In this document: positions 12,396 to 25,161 of the stretch, piece by piece
Layout of the letters: each line of letters begins with the position of its first letter
How positions within the stretch are numbered: the stretch's first letter is position 1
From: Turnera subulata
Lineage: Eukaryota; Streptophyta; Magnoliopsida; Malpighiales; Passifloraceae
Length of the DNA stretch: 64,000 bases
NCBI GenBank assembly: GCA_028386065.3
Contig: JAKUCV010004295.1
Location: forward strand, 1 to 64,000
Reading direction: 5' to 3'
Program-made: the position numbers and the translations under genes
Notes under the pieces: generated by a model
What the model was told of the DNA's origin: nothing
Seen by the model: the letters and a program-made list of their open reading frames with translations, nothing else
The model's database searches: none

Positions 12396-13611
12396 GTTTC
12401 CTTTTCCTTACTTTCTTTATTCCTCCGTCCTAATTAATTTTAAAAAAAATACAAAATCAATTTATTACAGTTTTATCAGTTTAGGATTGAATAGGGGATG
12501 GGGATGAGGAAAAGAAACAATTTTCGGGCAGATTCAATGTATAACAACCCTGTCTTATCCCTAATGGCGTCTCCTCTCCCCTTTTAATCCGAAATTAAAA
12601 TCCCAAATTAACAAACAACTAATGAGATCAGAGGCAACGATGTATAATTAAAGATGGCAAACTTGTAGACGGTCTTTAATTTTGTTTTACAGAATCAAAA
12701 GGTTGACATGAAAAAAATCATCGGAATTGAAGGTAACGTTCAAGATAGGAACCTCAATACTTTGAACACTACTCACACATGCCCAAAGGCAAGCTACCAA
12801 GACGCCGGTGCTATTGCGGTTTGAACATTGTAAGAATCATTAATGAAGTGACAGCAGCCATGGCATATGTGGTTTGGGCCGTTTGCTTATTAAAAATCGG
12901 TTTCAATCTTTTGCTACTTGGATCGAAATAGAATAATTATGGAGAAGAATAATTACAATAATTTATGACAGATGTATTTAAAATTATTTACCAATAAGAA
13001 CAATGGAGAAAAAAATCAAGTCGAATAGTCAATGAAAACTACAAAAAAATAATGTCTGAAAAAATTATAACAAGTATTCATGATTGATGTGTTTGTAATT
13101 TATTATCAACAAGAATTATGAAAAAAAATGAAGTATAGTCCAATAGTTAACAAAGCTTACCAACATGAACAATGACTACAAAAACGAATAATAGTAAAAA
13201 TATAACCTCAATCATTAATAATATAATTTAAAAATTAAAATTATATAATTTAGAATATCAAAGAAAAAACTTTGTTTACATTATATATAAGTTCTACTCA
13301 AGAAAATGATTATAAATCTTCTTTTATTTTTTCTCAACAACTATTATGAATTACGAAAGATAATTATTGAAAAATAATAAAACTATGACGAAGAACTTTC
13401 GAAGAGTCAGTGAAAACTATGAACAGGAATAACATCAACAAAAAACAATAATCATAAAGATGAATAATTATAAGAACTCAAGAAATATATTTTTTTTGTA
13501 ATTGTTTACCAATAAGAACTGTGGAGAAGAAAAATTCATTTATAAATTCATTAAAGAGTAAATTCGTGGACTCTGAGAAAGAGTAAATTCGTTATTGACT
13601 GTGTAAATTCG

Positions 13612-14525
13612 TCAATCCCAAAAGAAGGTGAAAGGTACTACCTTCGACTACTTTTGAATCATGTAAAAGGATCAAAATCATTTCAAAATCTTTTATCTAT
13701 CGATGGAGAGCGGTACTCAACATTCAAAGAAGCAGCACAAAAAAGGGGCTTTTTGGAATCTGATGAAAACATATTGGAGTGTATGAAGGAAGTTGTCATA
13801 TTCCAAATGCCACAAGAGTTACAGAGACTTTTTGCGATCATTTTGGTGCATTGTAGCCATAAAATGCGAATATAAGCTATTCGAATCAAATAGTTATTCT
13901 CTTGAAGATCAAACAACTCATCCAAGAAAAATAATTGAGGAAATGTCAATTGAAAACACATACCAAGTTAAACCCTGAGCAAGAGATTGCTTTCAAGACG
14001 ATTATGGAAAGAATACACTCTGGAAATAGTGGGATAATTTCTGTGGATGGCTTGGGAGGGACAGGAAAAATATTTTTATATCATTCATTACTTGCAAATG
14101 TCAGATCTAAAGGGATGATAGCACTTGCAACTGCAACATATAGTGTCGCAGCAGCAATTATGCCTGGTGGATGAACTGTTCACTCACATTTTGATATACC
14201 GATCATCACTGGTGAAACAACTTTGTGTAAGATGTCAAAGCAAGACTCAACTGCACAATTGATGAGAAAGGCAAGACTTATTGTGTGGGATGAAGCACCA
14301 ATGGCAAAGCGGTTTGCTATAGAGACAGTAGATCGGACACTTCGTGGCATAATGAATAGTGAAAAAACTTTTGGAGGAAAAGTTGTCGTATTTGGTGGTG
14401 ATTTTCGACAACTATTGCCAGTAGTTCCGAGGGGTACAAGACAACCAAAAACAAAAAAGATAGGAGATGCTGCAAAATTTACAATATGAGATATACAAAA
14501 CATGAGTATTTTAACAGCAGCAAAA
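13612..14525 (+). pseudogene. Helitron PIF1-like helicase relic
   Basis: Fragments in several frames follow the order of a Helitron replication helicase: P-x-EGERYYLRLLLNHV near 13618-13660, FKEAAQKRG near 13720, a Walker A relic GGTGK at about 14060, ATATYSVAAAIMPGG, then Walker B WDEAPMA near 14287 and GGDFRQLLPVV near 14396-14428. The Walker A Thr is Ile, and there are a stop after MPGG plus several frameshifts. The N-terminal Rep nuclease was not found. The family assignment is secure from motif order; the gene is dead. Confidence 0.85.
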
Positions 14526-14654
14526 GTAAGTATATAAGTTTAACAATGTTAATATATATACTTTCACAACAATATTTATTTTGAATTAAGCAAAATATTA
14601 AATATATGTAGGTCCTATATTGTTCATTCCAAGTTAAAATTATGAAGATAATAA

Positions 14655-14990
14655 ACAAAGAAAAACTATAGTATCATGCATGCAAAAGATGTAGAAAGTA
14701 GATGTTTGAGACAACAAATCACGATGTGAAGGAGAAAAAATTGCAGGAGATATGATGGATACAAACTAAGGTATGAGCAATATAAATCAAACAATGACTT
14801 ATCTTCACTAGATATTTACAGTTAAATTTATATTTAACATATCCAATTCATATCTTACAGGTACATGCTAAGACACAAAGTGTCTGACGGAAAAAATAAT
14901 GCATTGGTAACCTTATTGGACGAGGCAAAAATGATAACTGGATGCGATGTAACTAATTATCTTATGATGTTGGGAAATGGGGTAAATAAT
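14655..14990 (+). pseudogene. RPA70-like fragment carried by Helitron A
   Basis: After the helicase relic, short pieces resemble the C-terminal OB fold of plant replication protein A subunit 1. There is a zinc-ribbon-like YHACKRCRK near 14677-14703, and further on YMLRHKVSDGK with LLDEAKMITGCD (14872-14955). Plant Helitrons commonly carry RPA-like frames next to the helicase, which fits the position. Stops and an AT-rich interruption, perhaps an old intron, break the frame. The assignment is moderate because the match is short. Confidence 0.5.
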
Positions 14991-15223
14991 GAATGATAAG
15001 TAAGAACTTATCTATTTTGGAATAGGTATTGACAAATCTAAGTTTTTATTTTGTAAGCCAAGCAACAAAAAGAAAAGTTGATCGATTGTGAAAATGAAGA
15101 ATACATTTTATTAGTAAGGATGAACAAAGAAAACGACTAGAATAGGGAAAATGGCAATTTTTGCAAAGTAAGTGCAAAAGACAACAGTTGAAGAACAAAA
15201 TAAAAAAGAAAAAACTTGGATTT

Positions 15224-15490
15224 TTTTTTTGATGCTAATCGACGAACTTCATTAACGGATATTAATATGTACAAAGTGTGAAAAATTACATTCAGCAACC
15301 CATCAACAAGACAGGTACAACTCCTAAAACTGGGCAGATGCGCCCATTATGTGGAATAGCCTATTGTAACAGAGTTACCCGTACGCCAGCCTTTAAAAGT
15401 CTCTGCAGATACAAGAACAACCCCTGCATTATAAGGGAACTGCGGATGAATGACTTTAAACCACCACAGTGCTCGAGAAATCACCAAGTC
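15224..15490 (-). mobile_element. Short retroposon (LINE/SINE-like) with target duplication
   Basis: A 15-bp direct repeat AAAAAACTTGGATTT flanks a 267-bp insert (15209-15223 and 15491-15505). The insert begins with a T run on the plus strand, that is, a poly-A tail on the minus strand preceded by TTAATGAAGTTCGTCGATT, a tail type seen in plant non-LTR elements. No A or B box was seen, so a 5'-truncated LINE is more likely than a SINE. Confidence 0.65.
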
Positions 15491-15894
15491 AAAAAACTTG
15501 GATTTATATTGAAGACAAAGAAAATCAAATGCAAACAATCCTTAAGAAAGTTAAACTAGAAAAAAAAATTAAAATGTTCTATTCCATACACTTTACTTAT
15601 CAAACTTTGTGTTAGCTCAATATTTATAAATGTCAAAGTTTTTCATATAAACAACATTCATGCTTAATATATTATAGTTTAATTACAATACAAAAAATAT
15701 TATTAAAAGAGGTAATTATTTTATTAATGCTAAATATGAAGTAATTGTTATATTAATAATTTGTAGTTTATTTATGAAATTATAAATTATAATTGGAATA
15801 TTTCACCTATTTTAAAAAATATTTACAATATCTTCTAATTATCAAAAAATTATTTTTACAAATAACAAAATTGTACCATGTGCATCGCACGTGC

Positions 15895-16042
15895 ATGTTT
15901 CCCATCCCGTATCCGAAGCTTTGCCCCGACTGATCCGGTATGGTGGGTGAGTCTCCCAATGGGGATTTTGTGCATACATGAGGACTCGAATCCGAGACCT
16001 CGCTTAAGCAGAACCAAGTCGCTTACCACTTGGACCAACCCC
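15895..16042 (-). mobile_element. tRNA-derived SINE, copy 2
   Basis: Minus strand: starts GGGGTTGGTCC, with A box TGGTCCAAGTGG (16037-16026) and B box GGATTCGAGTCC (15993-15982), at about tRNA spacing. It then has TTGGGAGACTCACCCACC and ends GGGAAA. The two pol III boxes plus the shared body with 10652-10826 support a SINE family. It sits exactly at the 3' hairpin of Helitron A. Confidence 0.75.
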
Positions 16043-16051
16043 ACATTGGTA

Positions 16052-18815
16052 TCTATATATCTATATATATACTATATATAAAAGCACGAAGCCACCAAAA
16101 CTTGCGAAATTAAAATCCCAAAATACCCTTTCTTTAATATATATAAAAGCACGAAGTCACCAAAACTTGCGAAATTAAAATACCAAAATACCCTTTCTTT
16201 TCTATTATAATTAAAGGTATAATAGTCATTTTAAAAAGTATTTCTATATTATTATTATTATTACTATATATATATATATCTATACTATATATAAAAGCAT
16301 GAAGAGAACAACCGAAAATACTGAAATAACCCTACTTAATAACATTGATATCTTATTCTTATTTAATTTAAACGATATGTCATACAATAATGAATGGCAT
16401 GTAGTTTCTATATACTATATATAAAAACACTAACTCAAATAACGAATAAAAAAAACTCTACTATATAAAAACACGTACTCAACAAAACAGCCGAAAATAA
16501 AAAAAATGAACAACTACTATAAAAAATAAATAATAGTAAGAAATAATAATATAATTTAATAATCTCATTTATTAATAATATAATTTAATAGTTAAAATTA
16601 TGTAATTTAGAATATTAAAAGACACAAATATTATTAATAATAATCAGTTTATAAATTTCTATTATAATACTAAAACTAATTCTGCACTGTGTATCTCAGT
16701 ATCAGTTTGTCTAGATTATGAAAAAAAATCTTTGTTTATATTATATATAAATTCTTCTCTAGAAAATGATTAATATAAAATATTTATTTATATTTTCTCA
16801 ATAATAATCATGAATTACGGTCGACAATAATTTTTGAAAAATAATAAAACTATGATGAAACACTGCCGAAGAGTTAGCAAAAACTATGAACATAAATAAC
16901 ATCGGCGAAAAAAATAATCCAAGAGAAAAATAATTATAACAACTCACGACATATATTTTTGTATTTATTATCAATAAGAACCATGGATTAAAAAATGATT
17001 TATGAATTCTATACTAATAAAAAAATTATTTCTAAAAAATTTGTATTTGTTTGTTTAGAATATCAAAAGAAAAATCAGTGTCTACACTATATATAAGTTA
17101 TATCAAGATAATGATTGATACATAAACCTTTATTTGAATTTTTTTAACAACTATCTAGACTTATGAAGAATAATAATTACTGGAAATCAATAGAACTACG
17201 TAGAAGAAGAGCCGAAGGGTCCACCAAAAATATGAACAAGAATAACATCTATGAAATAGAATAATTATGGAGAAGAATAATCATAAGAGCGACGACTAAA
17301 TTAAAAAATCATTGTCTACATTATATATATGTGTCTCTCAAGAAAATGATGGATATTTAAGCCTTTATTTATATTTTCTGAACAACTACTAAGCATTAAG
17401 AAGAATAATAATTACTGAAAAATAATAAAATTATGAAAAAGAACAACTGAAGAGTCAGGAAAAACTATGAACTAGAATAATTATAGAGAAGAATAGTCAA
17501 ATGATCTCACGGCATATATGATTGCTATTTATTATTAATAATAACTATGGTGAAGAAAAATAAAAAAAACAGTTGAATTGTCAACCAAAACTACGAACAA
17601 GAACAATGACTATGAAAAAAAAATAATAACGGAAAAAAAAATCATAAGAATTCATGACCGATGTGCTTGTAGTTTATTATCAATAAAAACTATAAAGAAA
17701 AAAATAAAATAGTCAACTAAAACTACCAATAGGAACAAAGATTATGAAAAAGAATAATAATGGAAAATAATAATATAACTTAACAATCCTCTTCATTATT
17801 AATATAATTTAATAAAAAAATTATATAATTTAAAATATTAAAGGATAACCAAATATCATTAATAATAATCGATTCATAAATTCCTATTATAATATAAAAA
17901 CTAATTCCGAATAATGCATTGGTCTGGATCATGAAAAAAAACTCTTTGTGTACGTTATATATAAGTTTTTCTTAAGATAATGATTAATATATTATCATTT
18001 ATTTTTATTTTCTAACAACTACCTAAAATTAAAAAAATAATAATTATTTGAAATAATAGAACTATGAAGAAGAATACCCGAAAAGTGAGTGGAAAATATG
18101 AACAAAAATAGCGTTTACTAAAAAGAATAATCATGAAGAAGAATAATTACAAGAGTTCATGACAGATGCGTTTGTACTTTTTGTGTACATTATACATAAG
18201 TTTTTCTCAAGATAATGATTAATATTATCTGTTGGAAATAATAGAACTATGAAGAAGAATACCCGTAAAGTCAGCGAAAACCATGAACAAAAATAATATT
18301 TATCAAAAAAGAATAAACATGAAGAAGAATAATCGCTAGAGAGTTAACTCCATTTGTTAGAACAGCTTCCGTTGAGTCTCTGCACCTATCCTTTTTTAGT
18401 CTGATTCTATCTTTCTGTATGATAAGAACCTTTAGTTGTTTTTTTTTTTCACAAAAAGGATTTGGCTCAGGATTGCCCATTTTTTATTCCAGGGTTTCTC
18501 TGAATTTTCTCATGACAGATGTGCTTGTAATTTATTATCAAGAAGAACTGTGGAGAATAAGAGTTGAGTAGTCAATGAAAATTACAAACAAAAACAATGA
18601 CTACCAAAAATAATAATAATAGAAAAAATTTTCACACGAATTCATGACTGATGTGTTTGTAGTTTGTTGTCAACAACAAATGTGAAGACGAAAAATTGAA
18701 GTACAATCGAATAGTTAAATTACTAAAAAGAAGGACCACGAAAATGAAAGCACCAACCCCTTGATTTTAGAAAATATAATACTATACCACGTGCATCCCA
18801 CGTGAAAAAAACTAA
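16052..18815 (+). mobile_element. Decayed Helitron-type unit B with repeated 5' motifs
   Basis: It opens with TC-TATA-rich sequence leading to TATATAAAAGCACGAAG at about 16074. Close variants recur near 16140, 16279 and 16409. It ends with the hairpin CACGTG...CACGTG (18788-18804) and CTAA (18812-18815) followed by T, the usual Helitron 3' form. The body is A-rich and made of degenerate modules (see findings). No transposase relic is visible here. The several 5' motifs suggest nested or tandem units, so internal borders are uncertain. Confidence 0.55.
18343..18508 (-). other. Plastid trnL(UAA) intron fragment (NUPT)
   Basis: Read on the minus strand this matches the 3' part of the plastid trnL-UAA group I intron. 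GGGCAATCCTGAGCCAAATC (from 18480) and GGATAGGTGCAGAGACTCAA (from 18392) are the conserved flanks of the P6 loop, followed by GAAGCTGTTCTAACAAATGG. It sits inside Helitron unit B, so plastid DNA was inserted into, or captured by, a nuclear repeat. Borders are approximate. One or more substitutions, such as CAACGG for CAATGG, suggest it is not recent. Confidence 0.88.
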
Positions 18816-18900
18816 TATATATATATAAGCACGAACTCACAAAAAAAAGGCACCGAAATTGAAACACAGAAATACCCCTACTTAATAATAATATAACAAA

Positions 18901-19540
18901 GGCATAATGCCTAAAATAGGACCTCAGTTAACCCGGAAACTGTAGTTTGGGTATCAAGTTACAAAAAGTTTAATTTCCCTCCAAGCTACCACATTTATTT
19001 CGATTTGAGTACTCATTTATCCAAATCCATTTCAAATCAACCAAAGTCAAAATTGAAGCACTATTCACCCAATTTGGCGTGTGCTGGAGGCTGGCGTAGA
19101 TTTGGCGCCCTTGGCTGAGATGGACCAAAGCGAAATCGACACGTGGCATGTAGGGTCCAAATGAAATAAAAAATATTTTAAAATGTGGAGTGGATCTTTT
19201 TTTAAAAAAAAATTCTAAGCATATCATTTTATCTTATTAATTTAATGCCCAAATAAACAAAAAAAAACTAAACAAATTATTTCTAAAACTGGTGTCCAAA
19301 AATTAGATCTACATGATCATTTAATAATATTTTTGATAACATTATTATCCAATTCTTTAACCGTATTGTTTTTTAAAATTATGATAAAATGATTTTTTAC
19401 ACTTAACAACCAAACCCACTCATTATAGTCTAACATAAGTTATAATATTTATTAAATTATAATCTAATTACTCTATTTTAAGAAAAAATATTCTGCGCCC
19501 TCAAAAAAAAAAATCTGGGAACATTGCAACTCCTCCTCCC
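18901..19540 (+). repeat. Left terminal inverted repeat of the MULE
   Basis: It pairs with 36921-37687 from the outer GGCATAATGCC to the inner CTGGGAACATTGCAACTCC. Shared landmarks include CACGTGGCATGTAGG near 19140 and AGATCTACATGATCATTTAA near 19303. Confidence 0.85.
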
Positions 19541-20769
19541 TCCCCACCGCCGTCTCTTCCTCCTCCCCCTCCACTGCAACCATTTTTTTTTCTTAGTAGT
19601 GACCAATTTTTTTTTTTTTGGATAAGTTCCAATTGCAAATTGGGTTTGCTGGTAAAAATATTTTATTAAATAAAAATATATCGATAAAAATATTTTGTTA
19701 TGTTTTAATGATGATTGGGACAAAACGAAGGTCAGACCAATTGCATGCTTTAATTTTTTAAGACAGGATGATTTAGTCGATTTAGCTTACTTATCTTTAA
19801 AAACAAATTGGATTTGTTAAAAAGCTAGAGTTGTCTCAGAAGCTATTATATTCTTTTTATTTTATAAAAAAAAAAATGAATTCGGTATTGTACTTGAATT
19901 CAAACAGATTCGGTCTGATCCAATCTTCTCAAAATCAAATCAATTTTTTTTGGTTTTATCGATTTAAAAAATAACATAAATGGAGACTTTATTTTGGGCA
20001 GTATATGAAAGTTGGTTTTTACAAGTATTGTAAAACACCTAAACTGGTCTTAAGAAGGAATACTGTCATTTAAAAAAAAAAACGTTTGTTTCTAATCAAA
20101 AGAACAGACATGTTTTAATTTTAATAGATGTTAATTTCATTAACTCTATTCTATATAAGCTATATTAATCTATTATATATATTTAAAGCTGTATCCCTCA
20201 CCAGGCTTTGACACATAGGATTTTTAGGTCTTGCTTTATTGTTATATGGAGGTTTTGGAGTCCTCCTTTATTCCCATGTGAAGAGTTGTAGGTTTAGTTT
20301 GATTTTATCCCAAAGAAACCTGATCTATTATACTGTTATATTTTAGTTATAATAATTATACTCTTATTAGAAAAAGTGATAAACCAAAACACAATACTGA
20401 TAACCACTATATGTTTATCATAAAAGCTAATAAAGTTATTTATTTGATTGAAAAAATTTCATATTATCCTTTTAAAAAAACAATCCTGATAAGAATTGTA
20501 ATCTTATCAGATAAGCTATTAAATTGTTAACTAAAACTGATAAGAATTTTATTAAGATGAACCGTAACAAAAGTTTACGGGTCAAAAGAGCAAACTCAAA
20601 CCAGAAAACAAAAACAGGCTAACAAACATAATGAATTTTTTGATTTTATAATATACAACATATACCATATTGTTATTTTTTTCTTTTGTTTTGAACATAA
20701 CGGAATTATATGCTTTTTTTCTTCCTTCTATTAAACTGATAAGAATTAAACTGTTATTCTCTGATAAGA
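19541..20769. other. MULE interior, left part; no gene recognised
   Basis: After a short CT-rich stretch (19541-19580) the sequence is AT-rich with recurring CTGATAAG words near 20490-20770. I see no transposase motif and no convincing captured exon. Confidence 0.45.
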
Positions 20770-20774
20770 TTTTT

Positions 20775-23700
20775 TGTAATGACCCGGGTAAAATTTCTAA
20801 TAATTTTACTATTTTATTTCAACTTTTACGGTGGTGAATAAAATTTAATCGCAGTTAATCGAGAATTCAACCTTTTGGAGTAAATTTCCATATCGTTTTC
20901 CTTACGAAAATTTTGGTTATTATTATTATAAATATTGTTATTGTTGTTGTTGTTATTATTATTAGTATTATCAATATCATTACTACCACTAACGTTTTGT
21001 CAAAATATTTATTAATCGAAAACTAAAAGAAATGTATTCTTGATGCCTAAACGTGTTTTAGGAATTATTTTGAAAGTCGTAAAAGAATTTAATCGCTATT
21101 AATGAGATTTCTAAAATTAAAATTTTGTTTGAAACAAAGATTTAACACGCGAGGTTGCGGGGAGCATCAACCGAGCCGTCGTCTAAAACGACTGCGTTTC
21201 GAGTGTCGGTAGGCACGATTATTGCCCCGACAAACACGCTTTCCCTTTCCTCTTTCCCGGTTACCTTTCTTTCTCTCTCCCGATTTTTCCTTCAGCTGCC
21301 GGCCCCACTCTTCTTTCCTCTCCTTCTTTTTTTTCTTTCCCCTCTCTCATTTTTTTTCCACTAGCCGGCCCCACTCCCACCTTTCCCTCTTTTCCCTTCT
21401 TTCTTATCTTCTCTTCTCCTTACCCGAGCCCTCACGCCCTCCTCTGCCATCACTTACCTTTCCCGTCCACCTCTCTCTCTTCCTCTCCCTCACATCTCCC
21501 TCTCACCACCACAACCAGCCCTGCACCCACCGCCATCTCCTCCCCCTTCCTTCTTCCCTGAGACCACCGCCACCGAACCACCACCAACAAGCCGCCACCA
21601 CCTCTCCTTTCTCCTTCCTCAACAACCGCCTCCTCTACCTCACTCGTCCGATCTATGTACCAAGGGAATGGCGCCGTCGCCGCTGCTGCAGACGAAGAAC
21701 GCGTCCGATCTCTCCTCTTCCCCTCTGCCCCCCTCTCTCGTCGCCTCACTGCCGGCGATCTCTTCTCCTCTGCAAGCGCGACCGCCGCCGCCAGCTCTCC
21801 TCGCTGCCTTCCTCTGCTCGCATCACCGTGCACCAAAGGGGTCGATCTCCTCTTTTCTCTGAGCTCGAGCCACCGTGCACAGGAGGCCGAATTCCCTGCT
21901 CCTCTGTAGATGGTACCAACATCGCCGCCGGACTCCTCCTCTACTCGCCGTCACGTGTCATGTGGGTAAGTTTTGGTGACGATCCTTGCTTTTCCTGTCT
22001 ATACCTGATTTCTGATCAATTGTCTGCTTGTGGTGGGTGTTGTTGATTTGTGGGTTTGCTCACTTGAATCGGGTGGGGATTTGTGTGATGTCGCCGGTGG
22101 GACTTCTGTGGTTGTGGGCTTGTGACGGTGGTTGGTTGACCGTGATGCTGCTGTGGGTATGGTGTTGGTCTCGATGGGTGGCTCGGTGATGACTCTGTGC
22201 GGTGGTTGGACTCGTTGATGGACGGGAAATAGTAACATGTGAGCTTGAAAGTGTTGGACTGTGTGAACAGTAACCCGCCGGATTCCGGTGTCTCAGGAAT
22301 TTTCCGGCGAGCTCGAAAATGGACCTGTTGGGTAAAACCCGAACCTTTGGACTACCCATGCATCATTAACAAACCCAAACGATAACGGACCCGGACATTA
22401 AAATGATAATTAATGAAATGATTAGTTAAGTTAATTAATATTAACCAATACTTTCATTATATGCAATTTAATTTATGTTTTATTTATTTAACTCTGCTCT
22501 TATTTATTTTATGCTTTTCGATTATTTCATTTATGCTTTTATTTTATTATTTACTTTATGTCTCTATTTTCCGATTGGGCTATTAGAAGGCCTACAGTAT
22601 TTAAATTTCCTTTTTAATTTTATTTACGATTACCTGGGCTCGTAAAAGGCCCATTGAGTTTAATTTCTGATTTTATTTATTTTATTGGGCTAATTACAAT
22701 AAAAGGCCCATAGTATTTAATTTAATTGCGTCATTAATTCGAAATTGTTTTATTATTTTCTCCGATGGGCTAAACACTCGTGAAGGCCTACCGAACTTAA
22801 TTTCATAAATTTGTTTAGTTACGTTTTAGTTGGATTAATATTATAAGGGTCAAATATATATGGGTATACTTCTATAATGTTTAATTTTATTTCATTTGGG
22901 CTAGAATAATAATTGGCCCATTCTTATCATATTTATCAAATCTTATAAATAATTCTTGGCTATATATATATGAATACATTTCTATGATGGTTTTTATTCT
23001 TTTGAGCTAAAGTGATATTACTCCCTTTCTTTATAATTTTACCGATTTTATATATAGTAACCCATACAAAATTATTCTAAGACTTAACTATATTATATTA
23101 ATTTATCAAAAATATTTTGTTAACGTAATAACAATAATATTATTTTGAAATATTTTTTTATCTAAGACACTATTTTACTAAAGATTGAATTATCTTTGTC
23201 CGCTAATTTAATTATCACTTTAAGCTACATTAATTTATACTCTACTTAAATTTATCGATTTTATGTGTATATAATTATAAATATTTACATCATTATTTTA
23301 TACCGTATCTTGACTATATTGATCTCCTACCGATGGTGATGTTTTCTGTCTAACGGTTTTATTATGGGGAATACTATTTATATACCATATTGACGTATTT
23401 ATCGCAATCCCGACTTTATAAATATTTCTTATTAAACAAATACGTATTATTATTATTGTTTGATCGAGGATAATTACTTGGAATATTATTTGGTTCATAT
23501 TATTAAATAGACCACGAGTATGGGTCACGATTTAATTTAATTTACTTATCAAATGTAATTTCCTATACATGATCTATACAGCGTATTGTATAAGTATGAT
23601 TTCTTATCATAAGCGACCTAAGGGCCGGGATATCGGCTTGGACGCTCAGTTCGGTTTTGATTTAAAATTAAGTATGTTTTGATATATTGGCTGGATATAC

Positions 23701-25033
23701 TTAATCAGTAATTGCCACCAAGTCGGACGAACTGTTTGGTAATAAGGTAATTATGGAGATACTAAAATGAACAAAAAAGCCGTCTAATAAATGTTAAACC
23801 GATATCATGCATAATCATCTTGTTGGTGCATTATAAGTGATTGTGTTGCCATATATGTATATAGGGACATTGAGGTTTGACCGGATAGCAGTTTCAGAGA
23901 CACATCAGGTGAGGATATAAACTTATAAACTTCGGTTTGCTGCCCGTGATACCCCGGTTGTTTGTTTGTTTATAGTTTATATGTTATCTTGCGTACCTGT
24001 CATGTTATTGCTGACTACTGTTGTGATTATTGTTATATGCTTGATGACTACTGTGGATTAGCTATTGTGCTTTGTGATGTTGATATGATTATTGTATATG
24101 TGGTATTTGATCGGTCAATGGCAGTGACCCAGTATTGTGACGTTGGATTTCCAGAGGAGCTGTGAGGCTGAGAGCCTGCTCGGGAAAGTGAGTATGATGA
24201 ATTACTGATGGATAGTGGAATAAGAAATAATAATAAACAGTGGTAATATCATCTAGACATCTAGATTGTCACGTGACAGGTATTGGTACGGCCAGATGGT
24301 AGTCACCTTGTGATTATGATATGATAGGGAGGACTGCGGGACTCCCGGCTGAGGACTGCGGGACTCAGTTGATTTGTTATAGGAAGGACTGCGGGACTTC
24401 CGCCGAGGACTGCGGGACTCGGTTATTTGAGATATGATTTGTGATATTTAGCGGGGAGCACCCTGGGGTTAGCTAACCTGGCTACCAGGCACGGCCAATA
24501 CTTATCATGTGACAAGGGCCCTAAAAATAAAATTGGATAGTCAGTCGCCGATTGTCAGTGAGTTTAGAGGACTAGCTTAACGGTGTGATGTCAGTTGTAT
24601 AGTAATGTCTGGTATGTTTTCTGATTCCGATGCTATGTTGTGCTTGCTGTACCTCTATTGTACTGTGTTGGCTTTGGTGTATATAAGGCTGCTTGTATAC
24701 TGCGGTTTATTTGTTTATCGGTGAGACAGTGGTTGGTCTCACCCCTCACACAGTCCTTGCAGGTTAGGTCAGGATTGCATTTCGGCGGCTGCAGTGTACC
24801 CTCGGGCAGGACTCAGATCCATTAATTTGCATTTGGAGTTTTGCATATGTTGACATTGAGTTTATAAATGCTTCCACTGTGCTATTGATATTGATGTACC
24901 CGAGGACGGGTGTTTGTTATTATTTTTGGGGCCAACGGGCCGGTTTCCTGTTGTATTACACAGTTTGTGCCACGTGTCAGCACTGTTGTTGGTAATCACT
25001 GTATGTCAGGTAAATTTAGGTCGGGGTGTTTCA
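20775..25033 (+). repeat. 5' LTR of subfamily B (LTR 2, 4,259 bp)
   Basis: It starts TGTAATGACCCGGG and ends GGGGTGTTTCA directly before the primer binding site. It has the family order: GC-rich block (21155-21960), AT-rich middle, subrepeats (24331-24425, units GGACTGCGGGACTC), conserved tail. It is the longest LTR of the family here. Confidence 0.85.
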
Positions 25034-25054
25034 TTTTGGTAGCGGAGCGGGCGG
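25034..25054 (+). other. Primer binding site, variant
   Basis: TTTTGGTAGCGGAGCGGGCG follows the LTR directly. It resembles the initiator-Met site TGGTATCAGAGC with two changes, and the same variant occurs in the other two elements of the family with a preserved leader. Confidence 0.7.
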
Positions 25055-25161
25055 TAGGTCCTAGGGTGTTTACTGTGCTTGTTTGTTGTGCTTATTTTTT
25101 GTTCATAGCTCGCTCCATATGATTACCATGATTGCATGCATATTCATATGGTTAGTGCATA

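Larger units (their letters stand above)
11058..15893 (+). mobile_element. Decayed Helitron A
   Basis: The 5' side starts TC after an A, then ATATACTATATAAAAGCACC, the form seen at many plant Helitron 5' ends. The 3' side has the hairpin at 15877-15893 (GTGC-ATC-GCAC core), which is shared with the Helitron ends at 18788-18804 and 59567-59583. Inside are relics of a PIF1-type helicase and an RPA-like protein, both Helitron cargo. The final CTRR terminus is obscured by the SINE that follows. A MULE-type MITE and a retroposon have inserted. Confidence 0.65.

Noticed and set aside
12421..12470. Stowaway-like start CCTCCGTCCTAATTAATTTT
   Set aside because: No matching inverted end found nearby; may be a fragment but unsupported.
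21222..22046. 274-codon open frame rich in Pro, Ser, Leu and Arg
   Set aside because: Same GC-rich LTR block in subfamily B; biased composition rather than a gene.
23010..23045. CTCCCTTTCTTTATAATTTT resembling a MITE terminus inside LTR 2
   Set aside because: No partner terminus within the LTR; could be chance in AT-rich DNA.
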